From: Leptospiraceae bacterium
GTDB lineage: Bacteria; Spirochaetota; Leptospiria; Leptospirales; Leptospiraceae
Assembly (NCBI GenBank): GCA_016708435.1
Contig: JADJFV010000034.1
Span: 186,001-250,000 of the forward strand
Reading direction: 5' to 3'
Length of the DNA: 64,000 nt
Shown: in pieces, positions 26,205-35,158 of the stretch
Numbering within the stretch: the stretch's first letter is position 1
How the letters are laid out: each line of letters begins with the position of its first letter
Notes under the pieces: model-generated
Told to the model about the DNA's origin: nothing
Seen by the model: only the letters and a program-made list of their open reading frames with translations
The model's database searches: none
Translations under genes and position numbers: made by a program

Positions 26205-26390
26205 AAAAATCTTTCGGATAATCGGCATTATCCAATTACACTGCATAGTCCTTGCAGACTATGCAGGAGGTATTTCGCTCCGTTGGAGCTTTAGAACTAT
26301 AGCCCCGAATGGGGCGCAATACCTTTTGGCATGGGAGCAAGCCCTTGCCGATGTATTTGTAAAGAATCATCTTGCACTATACTATAATTA
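26205..26390 (+). repeat. Multi-hairpin intergenic repeat, copy 3
   Basis: The second tandem unit, aligned to copy 2 with an exact offset of 204. Stem positions are GGATAAT 26216-26222 with ATTATCC 26227-26233; TGCATAGTC 26242-26250 with GACTATGCA 26257-26265; GCTCC 26277-26281 with GGAGC 26285-26289; GCCCC 26302-26306 with GGGGC 26311-26315; and GGCATGGG/CCCTTGCC at about 26328-26349. It ends about 70 bases before the truncated caspase gene. Confidence 0.8.
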
Positions 26391-26461
26391 AAAGGAATCT
26401 TTTATGAAACCAATCATCCATCATAAACTACACCATCCAATCCACTCCCGCTTATCCCAAC

Positions 26462-27961
26462 ATGCTTCTTTCCTTTTCCTCTGACGGTTCTCTCCGCTAT
26501 TGGGACAAGGACACCGGCAAACTCTTATTAACCCAACTGCTATTCAAAGAAGGAGAAAGCATTTATTATACAGCAGATGGATACTTTGATTTTACGGATA
26601 AGAAGGTGATGGATTATATTGCCTATACTTCGCCGAGTATTCAATCTGGATTTATTGATTTGCAGGATTTGTGGGAGGACTATAAGCGGGATGATTTGAA
26701 AGAGTCGGTTCTTGCGGGACGGTTTAAGCCTAAGAAGGGTTCGAATCTAATTCGCAGTGTCGAGACGACTCCTGTGATTAAGACTTTGTTTGATCCGCAG
26801 AAAACGATTTCACCGGATAAAGACAATTATCCAATGCGGATTCAGGTTTCGGAAAAGGGTAGTAGGCTTGGCTCGGTTGTAGTGTTTGTCAATGGTGTGC
26901 AGGTCGTGAATACTAAATTATCCGAAGAGTCAACTGAGAAAGATATGGAAATCAAGGAAGAGGAAACGTTAGACGGTAAATCCTTTCAATTGAAATTTCC
27001 GGTTCCTTTGAATTATGGCACGAATCGTGTGGAGATTAAAGCTTATAATGAATTTGGAATCCCTCAGAGCTATCCTGCTTTTGATTTAGAGCGCAGGACT
27101 CCGGCTAATCTTGTTTTGCCCAAGCCGAATCTCTATGTCTTGTCTGTTGGTGTCAATGAATACCAAAAGAACAAATTGAAATTCAGCGTCAAAGATGCAG
27201 AGGCTATGGCGGAAGTGCTTTCTAAAAACGGAAAGGAATTATACTCTGCCATTCACGTTAAAAAGCTCCTCGACAAAGACGCTACTAAAAAAGGAATCGA
27301 AGACGCACTTGCGGATATTGCGCGTAATGCGAAGCCGGAAGATGTTGTCTTGATTTATCTCAGCGGACATGGAAACAATGCCTCTTCGAGAGAAGTAAAA
27401 AGTCTTTTTTATTTCGTCCCCTTTGACTTTAACTGGTCTTCTGATTCCCAAGCCGAATACGTTGCGCGGGAACAAGGAATCGACGCTGAATACTTGAACG
27501 AAACATTTACCAAAATCAAATCGCATAAGGTAATCCTAATATTAGATGCCTGTCATTCTGGTTCCATCCAAACAGCCATGTTAGCAAAAGGCGAAGACGA
27601 AACAAAAGCTTCTCGCAAAGCCATGGACAGAATGGCAAATGGAACAGGACGTTTTATCTTCGCAAGCTCCGCCGGAAACGAACTCTCCCGCGAACACTCG
27701 GAAGCAGGTCATGGACTTTACACATACGTCTTGTTAAACGCTCTCGGCAAGAACACAGATAAAAAAATCCCAAACGCCGATTACATCAACGCCGACGGCT
27801 TCATCTATCTATCCGAAATCCGCTCCTACATCGAACAAAAATTTGAAGATCAAACCGAAAAGTATCTAACAGGCGTCAGACAATCTCCACCCTCCATGTC
27901 CCTCGGTCGAACAGGAATGCACGAACGAGTAAATGACTTCCCGCTCTTGAAAGTGAAGTAG
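26462..27961 (+). CDS. Caspase-family (peptidase C14) protein, WD40 N-terminus truncated
   Basis: A 499-codon gene. Residues 1-30 (SFSSDGSLRYWDKDTGK) are the end of a WD40 repeat. The frame is open upstream only to 26408 and reads AYPN just before the ATG, so the rest of a WD40 propeller is missing. A beta-rich linker spans about 110-210. The caspase-like domain starts near 222 (LYVLSVGVNEY) with catalytic His303 (YLSGHG) and Cys364 (LDACHSG), both intact. The gene begins 70 bases after the tandem hairpin repeats, which may mark the breakpoint. The 3' half uses many more C-ending codons than neighbouring genes, suggesting transfer. It has no signal peptide and may be a cytoplasmic protease or a decaying gene. 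Confidence 0.75.
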   Translation: MLLSFSSDGSLRYWDKDTGKLLLTQLLFKEGESIYYTADGYFDFTDKKVMDYIAYTSPSIQSGFIDLQDLWEDYKRDDLKESVLAGRFKPKKGSNLIRSVETTPVIKTLFDPQKTISPDKDNYPMRIQVSEKGSRLGSVVVFVNGVQVVNTKLSEESTEKDMEIKEEETLDGKSFQLKFPVPLNYGTNRVEIKAYNEFGIPQSYPAFDLERRTPANLVLPKPNLYVLSVGVNEYQKNKLKFSVKDAEAMAEVLSKNGKELYSAIHVKKLLDKDATKKGIEDALADIARNAKPEDVVLIYLSGHGNNASSREVKSLFYFVPFDFNWSSDSQAEYVAREQGIDAEYLNETFTKIKSHKVILILDACHSGSIQTAMLAKGEDETKASRKAMDRMANGTGRFIFASSAGNELSREHSEAGHGLYTYVLLNALGKNTDKKIPNADYINADGFIYLSEIRSYIEQKFEDQTEKYLTGVRQSPPSMSLGRTGMHERVNDFPLLKVK

Positions 27962-28545
27962 GAAGACTGATTGCACACAGGGATGAGGATGTAATTAACG
28001 TGAGTTCGATGTAAAAATCGTCAGCCCCGAAATTTTCTGTCGGTAGTCCCGAAGCAGAGATTCCCGGCAAAGCCCGACTGAAGGTAAACGACAGAGATGG
28101 GCGGGAAATTTGGGAATTACACCTTAACACATTGTCAGATAATAATCTATCCGGCAATGAAAGAAGCCCATCCAAAGATCATCCAAAAGCTGACAAAGCC
28201 CAAGCATGGAGGGAAAATATGTCCACTAAAAGAAAACCCTCTCCAATCCTCAGTGCCTCCGGTGCAAATCTATTTGCCTTTCTTGTTTGAAAATTAGAAT
28301 CTTGCGATATTTTTTAAACTTTTTTTAGATTTTCGTTGAAATTTTAAAGCATACTAAATCTTCTTTCCTAGAGAAATAGAATTTAGAGTTTTTTAAAAAT
28401 AAAAAATTTACCTGAATATAAGATTCTACCGAAAATTTTAGCAGTAGACAGCAAACACTGAATTTACAATGTGTTTATTAAAACACTTTTAAATCCTGTA
28501 TTTGAAACAAATAGCCGCAGGTGAATATGATTAGGAGTCGTTAGA
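27962..28545. other. 584-bp intergenic stretch with a start-less open frame
   Basis: No convincing gene fills this gap. On the plus strand one frame is open from 28015 to the TGA at 28288-28290 (91 codons) but has an ATG only late (MSTKRKPSPI). It reads like ordinary coding sequence (FSVGSPEAEIPGKARLK, REIWELHLN) and is more GC-rich than its surroundings. It may be the tail of a broken gene or a repeat-derived segment. The last 250 bases are very AT-rich and hold the promoter of the next gene. Confidence 0.4.
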
Positions 28546-29340
28546 ATGAAAGTTTTCAGAATTGTTTTAGTTTTGTGTGTTTTAAATACATTTATTTTTG
28601 CCCAAGAGGAAAAAGGAGCTACAGGTTCCTCTGCAGCTACTGATGCCAAAGTGGCTGAAAGCAATGCAAGCACAGAAAGAATGTCGCAAGATGTTAAAAA
28701 TTATTTTACTGCCGAAAAAGAAGCGTCTTTGTATTACATTGGAGCAGGGGCATTTACTACCTCTATGGGTCTTTATTATCGTAACCTCGCAGATAGTAAT
28801 TATCCTGATCCTATAAGACCTTTTAACAAAAAAAGTGATTCTCCTTACAATCTTGGATTGTCTTATCCTTTATTAGGGGTTGGATTAATGCAGCTTGCTA
28901 CCGGTGGGTTCATGTATTTTAAAAGCGATAAAAAAGCGAGAGACCTAGAGAAGGAGTTGGATGCGAATCCTTCTAGCTTCAGAGAGCAAGAATTAACAAG
29001 AATGGAAAACATTGCTTATTGGAATAAAATATTCCGTTACACAGAATACGCAATGATTGGTGGTGGTCTACTTGCTTATCGTGCAGGTGACCTGAGTGAT
29101 AAAAAATATATGATAGGTTTAGGAACAGGTCTTTTTATTCAAGGCGTTGTTTCTTTAGCACTGGATTATTTTTCTAATAAGCGCGCTGACGGTTACAGAG
29201 AAAAACTTATCAACTTTAACTTTAGTTATTTACCTGCATCAAAAAATCAAAATGCTTACGCAATCAATAGCTTAGGAACAAATGGAACTAGCCTCAATGA
29301 AGGATACTACATGTTTACCTTTAGCTATAAACTAAAATAG
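28546..29340 (+). CDS. Secreted/membrane protein of unknown function
   Basis: A 264-residue protein with a cleavable signal peptide (VFRIVLVLCVLNTFIFAQ, cleavage near residue 21). A Ser/Ala-rich stretch is followed by hydrophobic, glycine-rich segments (YYIGAGAFTTSMGLYY, LGLSYPLLGVGLMQLATGGF, EYAMIGGGLLAYRAG, GLGTGLFIQGVVSLALDYF). The C-terminus ends in alternating aromatic residues (YYMFTFSYKLK), as in outer-membrane beta proteins. No family was recognised. AGGAG twelve bases before the ATG is a good ribosome site, and a strong terminator follows, so it is likely a single-gene transcript. Confidence 0.65.
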   Translation: MKVFRIVLVLCVLNTFIFAQEEKGATGSSAATDAKVAESNASTERMSQDVKNYFTAEKEASLYYIGAGAFTTSMGLYYRNLADSNYPDPIRPFNKKSDSPYNLGLSYPLLGVGLMQLATGGFMYFKSDKKARDLEKELDANPSSFREQELTRMENIAYWNKIFRYTEYAMIGGGLLAYRAGDLSDKKYMIGLGTGLFIQGVVSLALDYFSNKRADGYREKLINFNFSYLPASKNQNAYAINSLGTNGTSLNEGYYMFTFSYKLK

Positions 29341-29363
29341 TAAATCTTCCTAACATGAAAATG

Positions 29364-29412
29364 AAAGCCATAGTAGCGAGTCATAAATTCGCTGTGATGG
29401 CTTTTTCTTTTT
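29364..29412 (+). terminator. Rho-independent terminator
   Basis: AAAGCCAT(agt)AGCGA pairs with TCGCT(gtg)ATGGCTTT around a nine-base loop, followed by TTCTTTTT. It lies 24 bases after the stop of the preceding gene and ends its transcript. Confidence 0.85.
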
Positions 29413-29522
29413 AGGAATCCTATCTTTTCTGTTTCATTCGGTATTTTCCTGAATCTTCCTATTTTAATTTAAAAGAAAGAAAAACATTTGAAATTAATTC
29501 GTGAGAGCGAACAGTATGGCTT

Positions 29523-31280
29523 ATGAGTAGGAAACAAATTTCATTTGATAGAATATTTCAAATTACTTCTATCATAAATTCTTCCCAGGATTTAAAGTCG
29601 CTTCTTGATACAATCATGGAAACGATTAAAGATGTATTAGACACAGAAGGATGTTCGCTCTTACTATACATAAAAGAAGAAGATTGTCTAATCTTTCATA
29701 CTAGTCGAGGGGAAAAGAGTGATTTGCTACCTTCTCTAAAAGTTCCCAAAGGAAAGGGAATAGCAGGATTAGTTCTTGAGACGCTAGAGCCAATCATTGC
29801 AAATGATGCAGAATCGGATCCCAGAATCTACAGAGAAATCGATAGAAGCGTAGGCTTTGTTACCCGCAACCTAATTTGCGTTCCTATGATTGCACAAGGT
29901 GACGTGCAAGGCGTTGTAGAAGCAGTGAATACCGTAGATAGACAATGTTTCGATGAAAATGATGTTCATCTGTTGCAAAATTTATCTGATATGGCGGCAA
30001 TTGCTATACGAAATCGGATACTAATGGATGAACTGCAAGAGAAGTTCAATGAAATAAATTGTCTATTAAAAGTAAGCCAGGCATTGCAGACGATTCCTAG
30101 TTTAGAGTATTTCTTGGAAATTGCTTTTCATTCTACGCTTGATTTGATTCAAGTAGAGAGGTTTTCTTTTGCCTATAAAAGTAGAAGCACCGGCAAATGG
30201 AGATTAGTCAAAATATATGGATTTAGTCTGGATGCCGAATCTATTCATATCGATGCAGATAATGGAGTTATTGGTCATATTTTAAAGACTGGTAAACCAT
30301 TGCTTGTTACAAATACAGAGGACACTGATTTAAAGTTTTTGTATCCAAATAATTACAACAGCAAATCCTTTATTTCTATTCCCATCTATTTGAATTCTGA
30401 GATCATGGGTATCCTGAGTGTATCTGATAAAAAAAACAAAAAAGCTTTTAATAAATCAGATTTGAGTCTTCTTCTAATTATTTCGAATCATATTGTAGAA
30501 GCATATAAATCTCTATTATCAAAAGAGCAGGAGAAAAAACTAGAGGCGATCAATCGAGATTTGCAAATCGCGGCTAAGATTCAAATGTATTCTCTACCTG
30601 CTATTCCAAAAAGTATCAATGGGTTAGAAGTAGAAACTCTCTATTTATCTTCTAAAGAAATTGGGGGTGATTTTTATGATATGATCTATCATACTGAAAA
30701 TGAAATTTCTGCCATTATCGCAGACGTATCCGGTAAAGGAATATCTGCCGCACTGTTTATGGAATTCTCAAAAACAATTTTGGCGAGTGAGGTATCACGA
30801 TTATCCTCTCCTTCTCAAAGTCTACAGAATGCAAATCGCATTATAAAAGAAAAGTTTAATTATATGATGCTTGTAGAAGTGATGCTGATACGAATTTTTA
30901 TTACAGAAAGAAGAATTGTATTTTCGAGTGCCGGTCATAATCGGCAATTTTACTATCGAAAGTCAAAAGGTAAGGTAATGCTTTTATCGGGAAAGGGAAT
31001 TCCTCTCGGAACTAGAATGAAAGAGTTTGAAATTTCTGAAAACACGATAGAATACGAGTCTGGAGATATTATCATCCTATATACCGATGGAATTACTGAA
31101 ACGATGAATCGGAATCGAGAAATGTTTGGAGAAGAAAGGTTTATTGAGCTAATTGAGAATAATGCAGATAAACCGCTTGGTGAACTAAAGGACATTATTA
31201 AAAAAACAACCGATATCTTTCGTGGTAGATACGATATGCTAGAAGACGATTACACTTTAATGTTGATTCGGTTAAACTAA
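29523..31280 (+). CDS. GAF-GAF-PP2C (SpoIIE/RsbU-type) serine phosphatase
   Basis: A 585-residue soluble signalling protein. GAF domain 1 spans about residues 20-165, GAF 2 about 180-325, then a short coiled linker (KEQEKKLEAINRDLQIAAKIQ) leads into a PP2C/SpoIIE domain at about 365-585. Metal-binding acidic motifs are present: GGDFYD (381-386), DVSGKG (401-406) and YTDGITE near 520, with DDYTLMLIRL at the end. RsbU-like phosphatases dephosphorylate anti-sigma-antagonist proteins in partner-switching. No STAS or RsbW gene is nearby. It converges with the following minus-strand gene, overlapping by four bases. Confidence 0.88.
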   Translation: MSRKQISFDRIFQITSIINSSQDLKSLLDTIMETIKDVLDTEGCSLLLYIKEEDCLIFHTSRGEKSDLLPSLKVPKGKGIAGLVLETLEPIIANDAESDPRIYREIDRSVGFVTRNLICVPMIAQGDVQGVVEAVNTVDRQCFDENDVHLLQNLSDMAAIAIRNRILMDELQEKFNEINCLLKVSQALQTIPSLEYFLEIAFHSTLDLIQVERFSFAYKSRSTGKWRLVKIYGFSLDAESIHIDADNGVIGHILKTGKPLLVTNTEDTDLKFLYPNNYNSKSFISIPIYLNSEIMGILSVSDKKNKKAFNKSDLSLLLIISNHIVEAYKSLLSKEQEKKLEAINRDLQIAAKIQMYSLPAIPKSINGLEVETLYLSSKEIGGDFYDMIYHTENEISAIIADVSGKGISAALFMEFSKTILASEVSRLSSPSQSLQNANRIIKEKFNYMMLVEVMLIRIFITERRIVFSSAGHNRQFYYRKSKGKVMLLSGKGIPLGTRMKEFEISENTIEYESGDIIILYTDGITETMNRNREMFGEERFIELIENNADKPLGELKDIIKKTTDIFRGRYDMLEDDYTLMLIRLN

Positions 31281-31717
31281 ATTTGTTCTTGCGGAGGAAT
31301 TGCATATCTTTCTTTAAACTCGGAAACTTTTGGTGCCGACAGCATTAAAAAAACTAACAAAATAAATACTGTATATAGAGAATAGGGGTTCTGCCCATTT
31401 CCATAACCAATGCAATTTAAAATGGTAGCTCCTTCTAAAATGGAAAACTGAATCATTTTAAAGCTAGTAAAATTGGATAGTTTCTTTTGTAGATTATCTT
31501 GCCTTTTGTTTGGTTTTATTAGAATACCAATTAAGAAGAAGGAAAATACAATTGCCATAAAACCAATTCCCGGAAAAAGAAAGTTTAGAGGTTGAGGAAA
31601 TGATATCTCCAATCTAGAAATAAATAGGAGTATTCCAACAATCGCAATCGTTCCAGAGAAAATTGCAAAATGTATGATTCTTAGAGCAGTAAGTTTTGAT
31701 TCGAGTGCTGACTTCAT
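31277..31717 (-). CDS. Four-helix membrane protein of unknown function
   Basis: A 146-residue protein with four hydrophobic segments (IIHFAIFSGTIAIVGILLFI, LNFLFPGIGFMAIVFSFFLIGIL, ILEGATILNCIGYG, LYTVFILLVFLMLSA) and short charged loops. Such four-pass proteins are common in Leptospira with no assigned role. It is a single gene on the minus strand, tail to tail with the PP2C phosphatase and divergent from the lipoprotein at 31787. Confidence 0.6.
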   Translation of the reverse strand: MKSALESKLTALRIIHFAIFSGTIAIVGILLFISRLEISFPQPLNFLFPGIGFMAIVFSFFLIGILIKPNKRQDNLQKKLSNFTSFKMIQFSILEGATILNCIGYGNGQNPYSLYTVFILLVFLMLSAPKVSEFKERYAIPPQEQI

Positions 31718-31786
31718 TTTTTATTCCTAACAGTTAATTTTACTTTCCTCTTTACATAATCTAATATTAAATATTTTCAGTAAAGT

Positions 31787-32392
31787 ATGAATAAAATATT
31801 TTTTTACACCTCAGTGAAGATTATTTGTATTTTTTTATTTATAGTCTCCTGCTCGAAGGGCAGCCCGAATCAAAAAGAGATACTAGCATTACAGGAGAAT
31901 TCGAATATTTCGGATGAAGAGGCACTTTATGGAATAAGTAGAATCATTTTCGGAGATACTTTAAAAAGCTTTAAGGCTGAAAAAAACTCTTCCGAGAAAC
32001 AAGATGTAACAATTGAATATGGTGGAAATAGAGCCTACACTTTTTATACAGAAGGAAATTATAGCGAGCGAATTCAGTTTGATACAGTTCGATTTATTCT
32101 ATTGTATGCGAATGCAGCAAAAAAAAGAAATCTTGGTAACATGCGGGTATCCGTTGTTAAGCCCTACTATGTAAAAGAGCCAGAAGCAAAAAAAGAAGTC
32201 ACCGAGGAATTTGAAGTTTTTCGTGCTAGTATTTCCGTTTCCGATTTAGAGAAGATATCGGGTTGGAATAATCAAAAGCTTTTGAATGACAATAGAAATG
32301 TAAATAATCCAAATGTAATAGAGACTTTTAATCAAGTGCGATTACGTTGGAAAATTGAGTTGAATGAACTAAGCCGAATTGAGTTAAAGTAA
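31787..32392 (+). CDS. Predicted lipoprotein heading the KamA operon
   Basis: A 201-residue protein with a lipoprotein signal (IICIFLFIVSC, Cys near 22) followed by SKGSPNQKE. The mature part is a mix of strands and charged helices with no recognised domain. It ends four bases before the haem-binding-domain gene, beginning a four-gene run with the radical-SAM and ATP-grasp enzymes. A link to their pathway is possible but rests on position only. Confidence 0.6.
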   Translation: MNKIFFYTSVKIICIFLFIVSCSKGSPNQKEILALQENSNISDEEALYGISRIIFGDTLKSFKAEKNSSEKQDVTIEYGGNRAYTFYTEGNYSERIQFDTVRFILLYANAAKKRNLGNMRVSVVKPYYVKEPEAKKEVTEEFEVFRASISVSDLEKISGWNNQKLLNDNRNVNNPNVIETFNQVRLRWKIELNELSRIELK

Positions 32393-32396
32393 TACT

Positions 32397-32837
32397 ATGA
32401 AAAAGAAAATAATTTATACTATTTGTATTCTATTTGTTCTCTTGCAGTTTATACCGATTAATCGCAAGAACCCACCGGTCGAAGCAGAAATTATTGCTCA
32501 TGAAAGAGTTAAATCAATTTTAAAAAGATCTTGTTATGATTGCCATTCGAATGAGACAAAGTATCCGGCTTATTCTTATATCTTTCCTGCCTCTGTTTTT
32601 TTAGCCCATCATGTGGAGGAAGGTAGAGAAGAATTAAATTTCTCTTCCTGGGAATCACTTTCCTCCTCTAAGAAAGCAAAAAAGGCGACTGAAATAGCGG
32701 AAGAAGTCGAAAAAAAAGAAATGCCACTTTCTTCTTATACGCTATTGCATAGATCTGCTGTTCTTTCAGAAGAGGAAATCAGTGTAATAAAAAGTTGGGC
32801 GCAGACAATAGAAAAGGGTAATGAATCAGGAAACTGA
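32397..32837 (+). CDS. Haem-binding-domain (single CxxCH) protein
   Basis: A 146-residue exported protein with an N-terminal hydrophobic anchor (IIYTICILFVLLQFIPI). The c-type haem site is CYDCHSNETKYPAYSYIFPAS, the signature of the Haem_bd family. His residues in AHHVEEGREE could be the distal ligand. These proteins sit in the periplasm and are often near cytochromes or peroxidases. It overlaps the KamA-like gene by 17 bases, so the two are co-translated; the redox role is unknown. Confidence 0.8.
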   Translation: MKKKIIYTICILFVLLQFIPINRKNPPVEAEIIAHERVKSILKRSCYDCHSNETKYPAYSYIFPASVFLAHHVEEGREELNFSSWESLSSSKKAKKATEIAEEVEKKEMPLSSYTLLHRSAVLSEEEISVIKSWAQTIEKGNESGN

Positions 32838-34050
32838 AATTCAAACAGTTCTTGCTTTCCGAAAGAAAATAGCCACAGATCCTAATTGGAATTCGTGGAA
32901 ATTTCAGTTACAAAATAGAATCAAGCGAGAGGATTTAGAAAAATTCTTTGTTCTTTCTGATTTAGAAAAAAAGGGAATTCGAGATTCTATACGTTTAAAT
33001 GTTGGGGCTACTCCTTATTATGCTCTATTGGCTGATCCTCAAGATACCGCCTGCCCAATTCGTAAGACGATTATCCCGGGATTAGGTGAGACGATTCTTT
33101 CTCCTGAAGAGTCACCGGATCCACTTCACGAAGAAAGACTTTCACCCGTAAAAGGTCTGACTCGAATGTATGATGATAGGGTATTGCTTTTTTCAAATCA
33201 GGAATGCTCCGTCTATTGCAGGCATTGTATGAGAGGGAGAAAGGTCTCTTTTAATGAAGAGCGTATGGATAAGGATGATTTGGACGCAGCATTTCATTAT
33301 CTAATTTCACATCCTGAGATTTCTGATGTTGTCATCTCCGGAGGGGATCCCTTAAACTTATCCGATTCTAGAATAGACTATATCTTAGAAAATCTAGAAA
33401 AAATTCCTAGTATTAAGATTTGTAGAATAGGAACTAGAAATTTAGTTACTCTACCTATGCGGATAACAGACGATCTCTGTAAAATCATTGAATCGCATAA
33501 TAACGATAATCTTTCCATTTTTTGCAATACCCATTTTAATCATGAAAAAGAATGCACGCAGGAATCTAAGGCAGCCATTCTGAAATTGATTAAGTGCGGA
33601 GTAAGCGTTGGCAATCAATGCGTTATCCTAAAAGGTATAAACGATTCAGGCGAATCGATGTTAGCCCTTCATAAAAAGTTATTAGAAATGCGAGTCAGAG
33701 CATACTATATGTATGACCCTGAAATTATTCCCGGTTCTAGAAGTTTTAGAACTCCATTAGCAAAAGGTTATGAAATCATTGAATACATGCGGGGAAAAAT
33801 TTCAGGAATGGGAATTCCTCAATTTGTAAATGATTTACCCGGTGGTGGTGGAAAGATTACTCTTACACCTAGATGGTATTATGGATTTCACAGAGAATCA
33901 AGACAGCATATATTTAAGTCAGCGCTAAGAGGAACGTTTCATTTGAGTCCCGAGCCATTTGATTCTAAGTATGATGATAAATACGAAGAAGTTGATTTAG
34001 TTCTCTGGGAGAAAATAAAAAACGAAGCTAAATCAGTCCACAATGCCTAA
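32821..34050 (+). CDS. KamA-family radical-SAM/PLP aminomutase
   Basis: A 409-residue enzyme of the lysine-2,3-aminomutase family. The radical-SAM cluster motif is Cys129-x3-Cys133-x2-Cys136 (CSVYCRHC). The PLP-binding Lys345 is in LPGGGGK. Against the Clostridium enzyme as remembered, the two lysine-side-chain Asp positions here are Glu301 and Asp338, both still acidic, which would suit a basic substrate. The C-terminal cluster of Zn-binding cysteines of that enzyme is absent. It would shift an alpha-amino group to the beta position, giving a beta-amino acid. The overlap with the ATP-grasp gene by eight bases suggests that the product is ligated next. Confidence 0.85.
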   Translation: MNQETEIQTVLAFRKKIATDPNWNSWKFQLQNRIKREDLEKFFVLSDLEKKGIRDSIRLNVGATPYYALLADPQDTACPIRKTIIPGLGETILSPEESPDPLHEERLSPVKGLTRMYDDRVLLFSNQECSVYCRHCMRGRKVSFNEERMDKDDLDAAFHYLISHPEISDVVISGGDPLNLSDSRIDYILENLEKIPSIKICRIGTRNLVTLPMRITDDLCKIIESHNNDNLSIFCNTHFNHEKECTQESKAAILKLIKCGVSVGNQCVILKGINDSGESMLALHKKLLEMRVRAYYMYDPEIIPGSRSFRTPLAKGYEIIEYMRGKISGMGIPQFVNDLPGGGGKITLTPRWYYGFHRESRQHIFKSALRGTFHLSPEPFDSKYDDKYEEVDLVLWEKIKNEAKSVHNA

Positions 34051-35077
34051 AAGAAAAGTAATTCTACTTGCAGATATTTATGATTCACTGCCAGAGGTAA
34101 GCTTTAAACAGAAGCAAGAATGGGAAAGTCAAAAGAGTATCGACTATTTAATGAAAACCATATCCTCCTTGGGCTATGATTCTATCTTAATTGAACCTAA
34201 GCTTTCTAAGACAAAAGTTCTAAATGCAATCAAAGATATATTAGAAACTGGTAATATACAAAATACAATTTTATTCAATTTAGTAGAAGGATTCGAATCT
34301 AGAAATAGGGAAGGTTATATTCCTTCTATTGGCGAATTTATGGGAATCCCATTTACTGGTTCAGATACTTATGCGCAAACTGTTTCTCTCGATAAAGGTC
34401 TAATGAAGCTGATTTGTAAGGGAGCAAGAATTCCCACTAAGAGTTTTCATGTGATTGAAAAAATAGAAGATTTATCGGATACGATTGATTATCCTGTATT
34501 TCTTAAGCCAAATGGAGAAGGATCTAGCCTTGGCATCAATGAAACAAGTGTTATTCGTAACTCTCGAGAATTACATAGAAAGACAAAGGAATTGCTTTCT
34601 GAATTTGATTCGATTTTATTAGAAGAATTACTAGTTGGTGATGATTTGACCCTTGGAGTAATTGGAAATTATCCTGATTATAAAGCAACCTCAGTGGCAA
34701 AGATTAACTATCCATCTACAGTGTATGGGGAAGATATAACAACGAAAGAATCAATGCCGGAAACTCTCTCTTTTTCCATTCCTCGGAGCCTAGAATCAAA
34801 GATTCAAAGAGATTCAATTCATATTTGCAATAGGCTTAGGACTTCGGGTTATGCAAGACTAGATTGGAAATGCGATGCGATGGGAAATCCTTTTTTTTTA
34901 GAAATCAATTTGACACCGGGATTGTCTGCTTATTATAGCTCACTGCCTATTTGTTATGAGGCAAGTTTTGGTAATTACTCAGATTTAATAAAAAAGGTAT
35001 TGCATTTTGGGTATGAGAATTATAATACGAACAAAATTTTTAGATATGGAATACTCGAAAAAAATGAATTCGGATGA
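34043..35077 (+). CDS. D-Ala-D-Ala-ligase-like ATP-grasp enzyme
   Basis: A 344-residue ATP-grasp carboxylate-amine ligase. Visible blocks are PFTGSD, DKGLMK near residue 125, KPNGEGSSLGI near 160, LLEELLVGDDLTLGV, and the metal/phosphate block DWKCDAMGNPFFLEINLTPGLS near 280-300. These are those of the Ddl superfamily, but the substrate N-terminal block NLVEGF departs from the canonical NALHG. Coupling to the KamA-like gene makes ligation of a beta-amino acid more likely than cell-wall D-Ala-D-Ala synthesis. A true Ddl role cannot be excluded. Confidence 0.8.
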   Translation: MPKRKVILLADIYDSLPEVSFKQKQEWESQKSIDYLMKTISSLGYDSILIEPKLSKTKVLNAIKDILETGNIQNTILFNLVEGFESRNREGYIPSIGEFMGIPFTGSDTYAQTVSLDKGLMKLICKGARIPTKSFHVIEKIEDLSDTIDYPVFLKPNGEGSSLGINETSVIRNSRELHRKTKELLSEFDSILLEELLVGDDLTLGVIGNYPDYKATSVAKINYPSTVYGEDITTKESMPETLSFSIPRSLESKIQRDSIHICNRLRTSGYARLDWKCDAMGNPFFLEINLTPGLSAYYSSLPICYEASFGNYSDLIKKVLHFGYENYNTNKIFRYGILEKNEFG

Positions 35078-35158
35078 AAAATTACTTTTCAATTTAATCA
35101 AGAGTTTCATAGATAATCATTACGACTTTAAAATCCTTAGCCGATAGAAGAATATATA

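Noticed and set aside
26001..26390. Possible CRISPR array from the tandem repeats
   Set aside because: The unit is 204 bp long, there are only two tandem copies, no short unique spacers exist and no cas gene is present.
28097..28297. 66-aa plus-strand ORF in the gap after the caspase gene
   Set aside because: It overlaps a longer frame, has no ribosome site and no recognisable sequence.
32821..34050. Calling the KamA-like enzyme a true lysine 2,3-aminomutase
   Set aside because: The C-terminal zinc cysteines are missing and one recognition position is Glu, so the exact substrate is not assured.
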